Assembly: GCA_029212405.1 (NCBI GenBank)
Contig: JARGNR010000041.1
Span: 1 to 57,793, forward strand
Reading direction: 5' to 3'
Length of the DNA stretch: 57,793 nt
DNA from: Saprospiraceae bacterium
GTDB lineage: Bacteria > Bacteroidota > Bacteroidia > Chitinophagales > Saprospiraceae
Shown: positions 37,707-45,361 of the stretch, in pieces
How positions within the stretch are numbered: position 1 is the first letter of the stretch
Layout of the letters: each line of letters starts with the position of its first letter
The notes under the pieces: model-generated
Databases searched by the model: none
Told to the model about the DNA's origin: nothing
The model's input: the letters and a program-made list of their open reading frames with translations, nothing else
Position numbers and translations under genes: made by a program

Positions 37707-38255
37707 GCTTGGTGTCTATTTATCATTCTTCAAAATATGCTCAGTTCCGCAGGAGATTAATCTGCAATATCAAAGTCAATCTATAAGAAAGAATCGGCTG
37801 GGTAAAATTGATGCTTTGACTCTTCTTAATTAAGATCGGCTCTGTTGGGAAGGTCAAAAATGAGTAAAATATTTCAGCTAAAGTAACAAGTTGACACATA
37901 TTTTTTTATGTCATATGATACGCTGTAATAGTTTGACACTCAAGTTACTATAAAACTATATTTTTTAATTTGTTGTCATTAAAAATCAGAGGATTATGCA
38001 TTAAGATAAAGTTGATTTTATAATCGTCTGCTTTCTTTAGTGTTATAAATATAATCTAAATAATACGAAATTCTCACTAAATTATAGCTTCGAATTAAAA
38101 ATACTTTTTATCAATTTTATAGAATTCTTTTGTGCTGGATAACCAGTGATTTGACTGTCAACTAATTAGAGAAAAATCATAGGCGATAATGCTTTCTAGA
38201 AGTAGAAGAAATATTTTACCTTATTTTAAACTTTAAATTTCTGAATGGGTATAAA
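37707..38255. other. 549-bp AT-rich region upstream of dnaA
   Basis: The longest gene-free stretch in the window, between two leftward genes, and therefore the leader of dnaA. It is very AT-rich with many T- and A-runs (for example 37901-37908 and 37961-37966). No TTATCCACA-like boxes, no tRNA and no coding frame of useful length were found. It may hold the dnaA promoter. Confidence 0.5.
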
Positions 38256-39170
38256 TTAAACTACATACGTGTTTTTACAAGACACACATTTGCCTTTTTT
38301 ATTCTTTTCAAAATATACATCCAACCTACCCAACATAATTCCTGCCCAACCTGCTTGATTGATTACCACTTCTTCTCCCTTTTTATTCATTTCAATATGT
38401 GGTTCGCTCATAAACGTATGCGTATGCCCCCCTAAAATAACATCAATCTCTTCTGAGTTTTCCGCCAAGACTACATCAGAAACTTTATCTGATCTATATC
38501 TATAACCCAAATGAGATAAACAAATGACGAAATCACATTTTTCATCATAGCGTAACCTCTTACTAATCTGATTCCCAACTTCAATTGGGTCCATATATTG
38601 GGTTTCTTTATATAATGCTTTAGGCACCAATCCTGTTAGTTCAATTCCTAAACCAAATACGCCAATACGAATACCATTCTTGATGAAAATCTGATAGGGC
38701 TTGGTCTTATTGTGAAGTATGGTATTTTCAAAATCATAATTTGCCACTAAAAAAGGAAAATCTGCATGAGGCATTTGTTTCTCCAAGCCATCAATCCCTC
38801 CATCAAAGTCATGGTTGCCTATTGTAGTGGCATCATACTTCAATTTGCTCATTAGTTTAAGCTCCAACTCGCCTCCAAAAAAATTAAAGTAAGGAGTCCC
38901 TTGAAATATATCACCACAATCAAATAATAATACATGATCTTCTGACTTTCTTACTCGTTCTACTAAGGTTGCTCTTCTGGAAACTCCACCTTGTCCAGCA
39001 TTTCTACTTCCATCCATTGGAAATGGATCAATTCTACTGTGTACATCATTGGTATGAAGGATGGTCAACCTGGTAATATCATGCACCTCCAAGATTCTAT
39101 CTGGAATACCTGACATTGCTAATCCAAGAGTCGATAGTGTACTTTTTACTAAAAAATCCCTTCTTTGCAT
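38256..39170 (-). CDS. Metallophosphoesterase, N-terminal half of a 5'-nucleotidase, Tat-exported
   Basis: A 304-residue protein with a twin-arginine signal (MQRRDFLVKS). The calcineurin-like phosphoesterase domain shows all metal motifs: HTNDVHSRI, LFDCGDIFQG, TIGNHDFDGG, ICLSHLGYR and LGGHTHTF. This is the catalytic domain of the UshA/5'-nucleotidase family, but the substrate-binding C-terminal domain is missing here; it is encoded by the separate gene just upstream (39175-39930), whose stop is 4 bases before this start. Together the two probably hydrolyse periplasmic nucleotides or related phosphates. Confidence 0.92.
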   Translation of the reverse strand: MQRRDFLVKSTLSTLGLAMSGIPDRILEVHDITRLTILHTNDVHSRIDPFPMDGSRNAGQGGVSRRATLVERVRKSEDHVLLFDCGDIFQGTPYFNFFGGELELKLMSKLKYDATTIGNHDFDGGIDGLEKQMPHADFPFLVANYDFENTILHNKTKPYQIFIKNGIRIGVFGLGIELTGLVPKALYKETQYMDPIEVGNQISKRLRYDEKCDFVICLSHLGYRYRSDKVSDVVLAENSEEIDVILGGHTHTFMSEPHIEMNKKGEEVVINQAGWAGIMLGRLDVYFEKNKKGKCVSCKNTYVV

Positions 39171-39174
39171 CCTA

Positions 39175-39930
39175 TTAGTTTTTTGAGTTGTTTATTCGTA
39201 AAGATTCATCTGCGCGTATGCGTTTAGCATCTTGTGGTTTGTTTTTAAGGTGGTCAATTACCAAATCTCTGATCAATACATCATGATCTTCTCTTTCCGC
39301 CTGCTCCAAGAAAAAACAGTTGTCTCCCCCATTAGCAATATAATCAGCAAGAGCTACCGTGTACTTTTTTGTATAATCAATGGGCTCACCTTTGATCAAT
39401 ATCTGTTCAGCCTTTGATCCATTCATGGTAAACCGCAAGGTACTGCTTATTGGCCAGCCTCCTTTCTCTGCAACTCTATCCAGTAACATTTGCAGCAGTT
39501 TTCCATCCATAGTCAGAATTACCAATTGATTGTCAAAAGGCATCAATTCATATATATTCCCGACAGTTATGTCTCCCTGTTTTAAAAATGGAACACGTAT
39601 GCCTCCATAATTCTGCATGGCCATGTCAATATCTTTATCATACACATGCACAGCTTCTTCTAATAAAACATCTGCAAACCAATTCCCCAAATTTGAATTC
39701 GGTCTTGCCTTTGTCATCTCTTTCTCATTAAATGCAATGACTTCATTCATTTTTGCATCTAGCTGAGTTCGATAAGGTTTGATCAATTGATCCAACTCAC
39801 TATCCGAGGCATTCTTTTTAGAAATCCGGTAATAAGAAGTGTCAATATCAGCAGTATAAATCTGTTTTGAACAACCTAGCACACATAAGGTCAGTAGGTA
39901 AATCCAAATTACATGAAATGACTTTTGCAT
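39175..39930 (-). CDS. 5'-nucleotidase C-terminal domain lipoprotein
   Basis: A 251-residue lipoprotein with a lipobox ending LGC. The body is the 5_nucleotid_C domain: SNLGNWFADVLLEEA, the nucleotide-stacking NYGGIRVPFLKQGDITVGNIYELMPFDNQLV block, LRFTMN, and YTVALADYIANGGDNCFFL. In classical enzymes this domain follows the phosphoesterase in a single chain and binds the base. Here it is a separate gene, placed upstream of the catalytic half, and anchored by lipid rather than sent through Tat. It sits 11 bases after the preceding small membrane protein gene, so the three are probably one operon. Confidence 0.92.
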   Translation of the reverse strand: MQKSFHVIWIYLLTLCVLGCSKQIYTADIDTSYYRISKKNASDSELDQLIKPYRTQLDAKMNEVIAFNEKEMTKARPNSNLGNWFADVLLEEAVHVYDKDIDMAMQNYGGIRVPFLKQGDITVGNIYELMPFDNQLVILTMDGKLLQMLLDRVAEKGGWPISSTLRFTMNGSKAEQILIKGEPIDYTKKYTVALADYIANGGDNCFFLEQAEREDHDVLIRDLVIDHLKNKPQDAKRIRADESLRINNSKN

Positions 39931-39941
39931 CGAATATAAGT

Positions 39942-40463
39942 TTATAAAATGATATCAATTTCTTTTTTAATCGCTCGTTTCGCAGTATCAAGTGGGCTTC
40001 CTCCCATATCTCGAAGTAAATCATTCGCTTTCTGTAATAAAGCTGCAGGTGAAGACCCCACTGACACATCAGATGCAGCAGCAGTAATTATATTTTGCAT
40101 TTGATCTTTCGCCAAGGTAATAATCTGCCAAAGTTTTTCAGAAATATACACCTGCTGACTCATATTGTGTTCATACTCTTGTTGAATCGCAATCAACATA
40201 GCATTGCTCATAGACTGTGCATCCAATTTTTGACTACTCAATCGATAACTTAAGTTATTTAATGAGATACGTTCACAAAACATAGCCATTCGTTCATAGG
40301 CTTGTAATTTTACAGGTAATGTATTTTTCAATTGATCCTGTTTGAATTTAAGCGCCTGCGTACTATACTGCATGTCTAAAAACTTCTTCATTATGAAGTA
40401 GACAGTAGCAAATACAATAAGTGCTGGTAGGATATACTTTAATATTTCCAATGCTGTTTCCAT
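39942..40463 (-). CDS. Small single-pass membrane protein, possibly DUF7935-like
   Basis: A 173-residue protein with one N-terminal membrane helix (about 8-25, YILPALIVFATVYFIMKKF) and a long helical soluble part (LKNTLPVKLQAYERMAMFCERI, EYEHNMSQQVYISEKLWQIITLAKD). It is conserved in Bacteroidota as an uncharacterised family, and the DUF number is from memory and tentative. It is the first gene of the leftward operon containing the split 5'-nucleotidase. Confidence 0.75.
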   Translation of the reverse strand: METALEILKYILPALIVFATVYFIMKKFLDMQYSTQALKFKQDQLKNTLPVKLQAYERMAMFCERISLNNLSYRLSSQKLDAQSMSNAMLIAIQQEYEHNMSQQVYISEKLWQIITLAKDQMQNIITAAASDVSVGSSPAALLQKANDLLRDMGGSPLDTAKRAIKKEIDIIL

Positions 40464-40678
40464 GGTCTTGCAAAATATTTTGTTTCAGCGCGCTAAGTTA
40501 AGTGGAATGCAGCGAAGATTTTAGAATTCAAATTAAAATAACAGTGCATGAAGGAAAATAATAAATTTTGTTGGTTAGAATTAGTACAGGATTTTGATGA
40601 ACGATTTAATTATACGTGGTGTTTAGTTATAAATAAAAATGGAGGGTGAAATGTGTAATAAATTAATTTTTTATATTT

Positions 40679-40686
40679 TACCTTTG
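40679..40686 (+). promoter_or_regulatory. -7 element upstream of the A-type iron-sulfur gene
   Basis: TACCTTTG matches TAnnTTTG exactly and ends 23 bases before the start codon at 40710. No TTG at the -33 spacing was found. Confidence 0.5.
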
Positions 40687-40709
40687 AAAATGAATAAAAC
40701 AAGCATACT

Positions 40710-41057
40710 ATGTCAGATATAATAACAACAACCCCTATCCAAATTACTGATAGTGCGTTGAAACAATTAAGGAGAATCATGTCAGAGCAAAATGTACCTG
40801 ATGAATATGGATTAAGAGTGGGTGTAAAAGGAGGAGGTTGTTCTGGTTTTTCATACATCCTTGGTTTTGATGTTTTAAAAGAAAAAGACCAAGTATTTGA
40901 ATTAAACGGATTTAAAGTATTCATGGAAAAATCTCATTCTATGTACCTATTGGGAATGGAGATTGATTGGTTGGAAGGATTAAATAATAGAGGATTTACC
41001 TTTAACAACCCTAATGCTGATGAAAGCTGTGGATGTGGATCCAGTTTCTCTGCGTAA
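40710..41057 (+). CDS. HesB/IscA/ErpA family Fe-S cluster carrier
   Basis: A 115-residue A-type carrier that delivers Fe-S clusters to apo-enzymes. The three conserved cysteines are present: C44 in KGGGCSGF and C107 and C109 in ESCGCGSSF. The body LRVGVKGGGCSGFSYILGFD is typical. Whether it serves SUF or ISC cannot be told; no suf genes are nearby. It is monocistronic, with a -7 element at 40679 and a strong terminator at 41140. Confidence 0.95.
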   Translation: MSDIITTTPIQITDSALKQLRRIMSEQNVPDEYGLRVGVKGGGCSGFSYILGFDVLKEKDQVFELNGFKVFMEKSHSMYLLGMEIDWLEGLNNRGFTFNNPNADESCGCGSSFSA

Positions 41058-41139
41058 TTAAACAAACATTACAGAATATTTCAAACAATATCCATTGAAA
41101 TAATCTAAAAACATATTTAGCCAATATTGGTTAAACCCT

Positions 41140-41177
41140 ATAGTCAAATAGTACAAAACTATTTGACTATTTTTTTT
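41140..41177 (+). terminator. Terminator of the A-type iron-sulfur gene
   Basis: A perfect 13-bp stem (41140-41152 with 41158-41170) with a 5-nt loop and eight T (41170-41177). The 3' arm and T-run overlap the end of the convergent leftward gene, including its stop codon at 41167-41169. Confidence 0.92.
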
Positions 41178-42198
41178 GGTCAATAATACCATTCAAATTT
41201 TGATGAATAAAATCATGTGGAAATTCCTCTACTCCTGGAAATCCTAATCGAATGTCCTTTCCATTATGAGGAATATAAGCCGTTCCAAAAATATAATCCC
41301 AAATAGCAAGAGTGAGTCCAAAATTGATTCCATACCTACGCTCCTCTGGTAAATCGTAAGAATGATGCCAAATATGCATTTCAGGGCTATTAAACAATTT
41401 CTTCATAAATCCACCGAATACAAAAGCTCCGATTAAAATACAACCAGCAATTACCCCTAACTTTATCAATAAGGAAGGATCTGAAAGCAGACTAATATCC
41501 AATAAAGAATTTGCAATTACGATACCAATAAGTCCTCCAGTAATTCCACCTGTGATCTTACCATCAACAGATATATTTGAGTGGTTGTAGTGTCCCCATG
41601 CAAGAGTGAATATATGAATTACAAAAAAGTCATATAAACCTATTCCTAGCAGGGCCAATGGGATATACTCCAACGTTCTGTACACAATATTCTCCATCCA
41701 ATGGTACCTTAAATGAGCTGCAAATCCCATTTCTTCTACTGAGTGATGCACTTTATGAAACTCCCAGAGACGATCTGATTTGTGTAACAATCTGTGTACC
41801 CACCACTGAACAAAATCCCGAACCATAAATCCAACAATTAAGATGATCCATAATGGCATGGTTCTCAATGGATTCATTGCCTGTAAATCAAATCCACCAC
41901 TTACGGCTTTGATTCCATCGTTGAACAAATTAACAACTACATCAGAAGCAGCATTGTAAATAATTAGGCTGAACAGGAAAAAATTGAAAAACATATAAAA
42001 TACATCCAACCAGAAGTCTTTTCTTAATACTGGCTGCTTTTTTCTCCATGGAATGACTACTTCTAAGACCAAGAAAAATAATGAAACTAAGATCAACCAA
42101 TAAAAATAGGAATTCCAAGAAGGTGAGATAATGTCATTGTATAAGTAACCGGCATATCCTTTATATCCTTCAATAAAAATGTCTAAATACTTCTGCAT
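41167..42198 (-). CDS. Sterol desaturase/fatty acid hydroxylase family protein
   Basis: A 343-residue polytopic membrane enzyme. The di-iron histidine clusters are HRLLH, HKVHH (in EFHKVHHSVEEMG), an HYNH in the helix following, and HIWHH (MHIWHHSYDLPEERRYG, then WDYIFGTAYIP). The motif order and spacing are those of the FA_hydroxylase superfamily, and the length is usual. It is a different subgroup from the relative at 14306-15571, which carries an extra C-terminal membrane block. The lipid substrate is unknown. Confidence 0.9.
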   Translation of the reverse strand: MQKYLDIFIEGYKGYAGYLYNDIISPSWNSYFYWLILVSLFFLVLEVVIPWRKKQPVLRKDFWLDVFYMFFNFFLFSLIIYNAASDVVVNLFNDGIKAVSGGFDLQAMNPLRTMPLWIILIVGFMVRDFVQWWVHRLLHKSDRLWEFHKVHHSVEEMGFAAHLRYHWMENIVYRTLEYIPLALLGIGLYDFFVIHIFTLAWGHYNHSNISVDGKITGGITGGLIGIVIANSLLDISLLSDPSLLIKLGVIAGCILIGAFVFGGFMKKLFNSPEMHIWHHSYDLPEERRYGINFGLTLAIWDYIFGTAYIPHNGKDIRLGFPGVEEFPHDFIHQNLNGIIDQKK

Positions 42199-42425
42199 GC
42201 TTAAAAATTATTAACTGTAAAACACTCTTAAATCTCAAAAGTTTACTAAAAAAACTAAGTTTCAAATATACATTGAAATTATGACTTGACCATGATACAG
42301 ATCACTCCTTACACTGATATCAATTACTTAGTTCCTATTCATCGTATATTTGATTTTCAATTTTATGGAGGACGAAAATAAAATGGCATTCTATAACGAA
42401 ATCTATACTTCGACATTTCAAATGA

Positions 42426-42947
42426 CTACACTTTCCTGACCAACCACCTTGATATACCCTTATGATTTACAATTAGAAGATACCCCACAACGATATTGAT
42501 AAACGTCATTGTCCAGTCAAAGTACGATACGGTTGTATAATTTAGTCCTATTAACCCGTCCAAGCCTTTTGTGTCTGCAACAGTTCTAAAGGAGTAATAA
42601 CAATTATGGAGAAAACTCGGGAAATAATCAATGATTAGAAACCCACCAATTAATATTAAAGTCAGAGAGAACATCTTTGACTCATCGAGATTACCAAAGT
42701 TTATTTTCTTCTCTTCAAAACCATGCTCCAAGTGCAACCAATCAATCAATAAATCTGCATTCTTTACCATCCCTATGAATATGCCCACGATGATCAACAA
42801 AATTGCAACCAGCCAAAAATAGCTCATTACTCCTTCTTCATATATAAACATACTGAAATTGAAAGGGATGAACTGAATAATAGTTGTAAGCAATGCATAC
42901 AGTCCAAAAAGTTTGATAATTAATCGAAAGAAATCTCTTATTTGCAT
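42426..42947 (-). CDS. Unrecognised four-helix membrane protein
   Basis: A 173-residue protein with about four hydrophobic segments: LIIKLFGLYALLTTIIQFIP, SYFWLVAILLIIVGIFIG, FSLTLILIGGFLIIDYFP and WTMTFINIVVGYLLIVNHKG. The loop between the second and third contains an acidic, lysine-rich stretch (HLEHGFEEKKIN). No domain is recognised. It is a single leftward gene, opposite to tag across a 138-base gap. Confidence 0.7.
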   Translation of the reverse strand: MQIRDFFRLIIKLFGLYALLTTIIQFIPFNFSMFIYEEGVMSYFWLVAILLIIVGIFIGMVKNADLLIDWLHLEHGFEEKKINFGNLDESKMFSLTLILIGGFLIIDYFPSFLHNCYYSFRTVADTKGLDGLIGLNYTTVSYFDWTMTFINIVVGYLLIVNHKGISRWLVRKV

Positions 42948-43085
42948 GGAATGAATTATAATTGGTTCGAAAAGAAAAAAAGTCCTATCACAATATAGGA
43001 AAAGGTGAGGTTTTTATCTCTATTCACTCATCCATGTAATCAATACATACTACTACATTAATCATCCAACACAAAATATTAAAAA

Positions 43086-43634
43086 ATGGAAAACTCATAT
43101 TGCACCTATGCTTCCTCTCAAGATCAAACCAATGTGCACAAGATCTACCATGACACCCAATATGGTTTTCCCATTGAAGACGATAATGAATTGTTTGAAC
43201 GTTTAATCTTAGAAATCAATCAAGCCGGTTTGTCCTGGGAAACCATCTTAAAAAAGAAATCCAATTTCAAAAAAGCTTATGACAACTTTGATATTCAAAA
43301 GGTAGCCAAATACGTTGAAAAAGATCGGGAAAGATTGTTATCCGATGCAGGTATTATTCGAAATAAGCTAAAGGTGAATGCAGCGATATATAATGCAAAT
43401 CAAATCATTGACCTTCAATCACAATATGGGTCTTTCAAAAATTGGTTGGATAACAACCATCCACTTACCCGAGAAGAATGGGTCAAACTATTTAAGAAGG
43501 TATTCAAATTTACGGGTGGGGAAATCACCAATGAATTTCTCATGAGTACTGGATATTTGAAAGGAGCCCATGGAACGGGTTGTCCCGTGTATTCTGTCAT
43601 CGCTCAAAAGAATCCTCCATTTCTGCAACAATAA
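43086..43634 (+). CDS. tag: DNA-3-methyladenine glycosylase I
   Basis: A 182-residue base-excision repair enzyme that removes 3-methyladenine. The helix-hairpin-helix core LSWETILKKKSNFKKAYDNFD and the zinc ligands are visible: an N-terminal Cys (NSYCTYA), His in YHDTQYG, and the C-terminal HGTGC. Length is close to the family norm of about 187. It appears monocistronic. Confidence 0.93.
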   Translation: MENSYCTYASSQDQTNVHKIYHDTQYGFPIEDDNELFERLILEINQAGLSWETILKKKSNFKKAYDNFDIQKVAKYVEKDRERLLSDAGIIRNKLKVNAAIYNANQIIDLQSQYGSFKNWLDNNHPLTREEWVKLFKKVFKFTGGEITNEFLMSTGYLKGAHGTGCPVYSVIAQKNPPFLQQ

Positions 43635-43635
43635 A

Positions 43636-43659
43636 GGACCAACTTTTTTGAGTTGGTCC
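43636..43659. terminator. Bidirectional terminator candidate between tag and the S74 gene
   Basis: A perfect 9-bp stem (43636-43644 with 43651-43659, GGACCAACT/AGTTGGTCC) with a T-rich 6-nt loop between two convergent genes. The flanking T-runs are short, so strength is uncertain. Confidence 0.6.
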
Positions 43660-43685
43660 CCACGAATTTGAAAATTAGCCTTAGG

Positions 43686-45230
43686 TTATTTTTGGGCCAT
43701 TCCTTTCATTTTAGAGATCTCAGCTCGCAATTCATTGAATTGTTTGTCCTGATCATCTAGCCGTTGTGTGAGTGCTTGGATTAATTCCTGTTGTTCTTGT
43801 ATAGCGGCTACTAAAACCGGTGTTATTCGTCCATAATCCACCGTCATCGGTGAATCCTCAATGTCATCTGATGGACTTCCTCCCACTACAAGTGGCAACA
43901 CAGTTTGCAAATCTTGTGCAATAAACCCGATTTCGTCGTGACCAGGTTTTGATTTTCTTTCGTAAATCGATGGATTCATTTGCTCAATGAGTTCAAGACC
44001 AGACTCAAACGATCTGATATTTTGTTTCAACCGTCTATCTGAGGTAGTTGAATACATTGTTCCTCCTGAACCATCTCCCCGGATGCCTCCAATATTGGTT
44101 CCGTTTCCATCTAAAAACAAAGAATAATATACAGAAGAGCTAGGATTTGAATTAGGGCCTGTTTGAACGATAAGACCTCGACTACTAGCACCAGCGCTGG
44201 TATTTTTAAAACGTGCAATGTACGAAGTACTACCAGACTCAGACACATCCAATTTATAAATCGGATTACCAATTCCTACTCCTACATCACCATCTTCGTA
44301 AACAACATCATCCCCCGCACCAAATTCCCAGGGAGCGTCAATATCCGTCCAGACCAAGGTACCTCCTGAATTACGGATATATTGATTATCTAAAGGTGCT
44401 GTAGTAGGTAATGTGTACAATCCATCTATGTTCACCTCTGCATTTAATCGTACCAATTCATTATCAAATTGACCATAAATCAATGTATTCAAACTATCGG
44501 TATCGTCATTGGTGATGTATAATTGATTGGCCGACTTAGAATTGATTCCAGCCTGATGACCTAGGAAAACATTTCCATTAGTCTGATTATAATATCCTGC
44601 GTAAGAACCAATCATTACATTCTCTTTTCTATCAAAACCATCAGTGGCAAATACAGTTCCTCGCCCTGCACCAAATCCCACATACACATTATCTACAGAT
44701 GAAGAATCATTTACAGCTGCAGTACTTCCGATGGCAATCGAACGCTCTGCAGTATTGGTAGTATTCATTGCATCCGAACCTATGGCCACATTAAAATCGC
44801 CATGCAAATTTGATCTCAATGCCGATTTACCAATGCCGATATTCGAGGTTCCTGATATCCCTTTATTCAGTGCACTAAACCCAATACCAACATTTGAAGT
44901 CCCTGTCAAATTATCCGTCATAGCTCCAAACCCTATAGCCGTGTTTTGAAATCCACTAGTATTTTCAGATAGCGTTTGAAATCCATAAGCAGTATTACTG
45001 GATCCAGAATTAAAAACAGCTGGATCAACTATCGTATTTTTTCCAGAATCAAATCCAAAAAACATCGATGATTGAAGATTGGTCTGGTGAATCGTATTAA
45101 AACCGCCAGCATTCTTCTTGATCGAAATAAACTCTCCACCATCAATTTCAAATCTGAATTTTGTGGATTGGGCCGTCAGGGAAGTAATCATAAAGAGAAA
45201 AGCAATAATCGAAAATAATAGTGATCTCAT
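43686..45230 (-). CDS. Secreted protein with C-terminal S74 intramolecular chaperone
   Basis: A 514-residue protein with a signal peptide (about 1-20). Residues 70-230 are collagen-like or YadA-head-type repeats with the NTAxGxxA core (GFQNTAIGFGAM, TSNVGIGFSAL, TSNIGIGKSAL). The last 115 residues form a peptidase S74/endosialidase chaperone domain beginning at TSDRRLKQNI and including IGFIAQDLQ, ending in a trimerisation coiled coil (LTQRLDDQDKQFNELRAEI). Such domains fold the trimeric stalk and then cut themselves off. They are known from phage tail spikes, but this gene has a Sec signal and host neighbours, so it probably makes a host surface fibre. Confidence 0.88.
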   Translation of the reverse strand: MRSLLFSIIAFLFMITSLTAQSTKFRFEIDGGEFISIKKNAGGFNTIHQTNLQSSMFFGFDSGKNTIVDPAVFNSGSSNTAYGFQTLSENTSGFQNTAIGFGAMTDNLTGTSNVGIGFSALNKGISGTSNIGIGKSALRSNLHGDFNVAIGSDAMNTTNTAERSIAIGSTAAVNDSSSVDNVYVGFGAGRGTVFATDGFDRKENVMIGSYAGYYNQTNGNVFLGHQAGINSKSANQLYITNDDTDSLNTLIYGQFDNELVRLNAEVNIDGLYTLPTTAPLDNQYIRNSGGTLVWTDIDAPWEFGAGDDVVYEDGDVGVGIGNPIYKLDVSESGSTSYIARFKNTSAGASSRGLIVQTGPNSNPSSSVYYSLFLDGNGTNIGGIRGDGSGGTMYSTTSDRRLKQNIRSFESGLELIEQMNPSIYERKSKPGHDEIGFIAQDLQTVLPLVVGGSPSDDIEDSPMTVDYGRITPVLVAAIQEQQELIQALTQRLDDQDKQFNELRAEISKMKGMAQK

Positions 45231-45309
45231 CGTTTTAGATTTATGTAAATTAATGATAAATCAAATCTAAAGGATGAGAATGTGGTAACCTTCACCTATT
45301 TGGGTGAAA

Positions 45310-45344
45310 TAATGAATAATGAATAATTAATAATGAATAATTAA
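45310..45344. repeat. Tandem 14-bp AT-rich repeat
   Basis: Two perfect copies of TAATGAATAATTAA (45317-45330 and 45331-45344), preceded by a half copy (45310-45316), in the gap between two leftward genes. It could be a slipped-strand or regulatory repeat; no function is assigned. Confidence 0.8.
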
Positions 45345-45361
45345 GATTCAATTGTTTGGAT

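Noticed and set aside
37707-38255. Origin of replication upstream of dnaA.
   Set aside because: AT-rich but with no DnaA-box cluster or unwinding-element pattern. It is recorded as a gap and a question, not as an origin.
43686-45230. Prophage tail-fibre gene.
   Set aside because: The S74 domain alone suggests phage, but the product has a Sec signal peptide and all neighbours are host genes.
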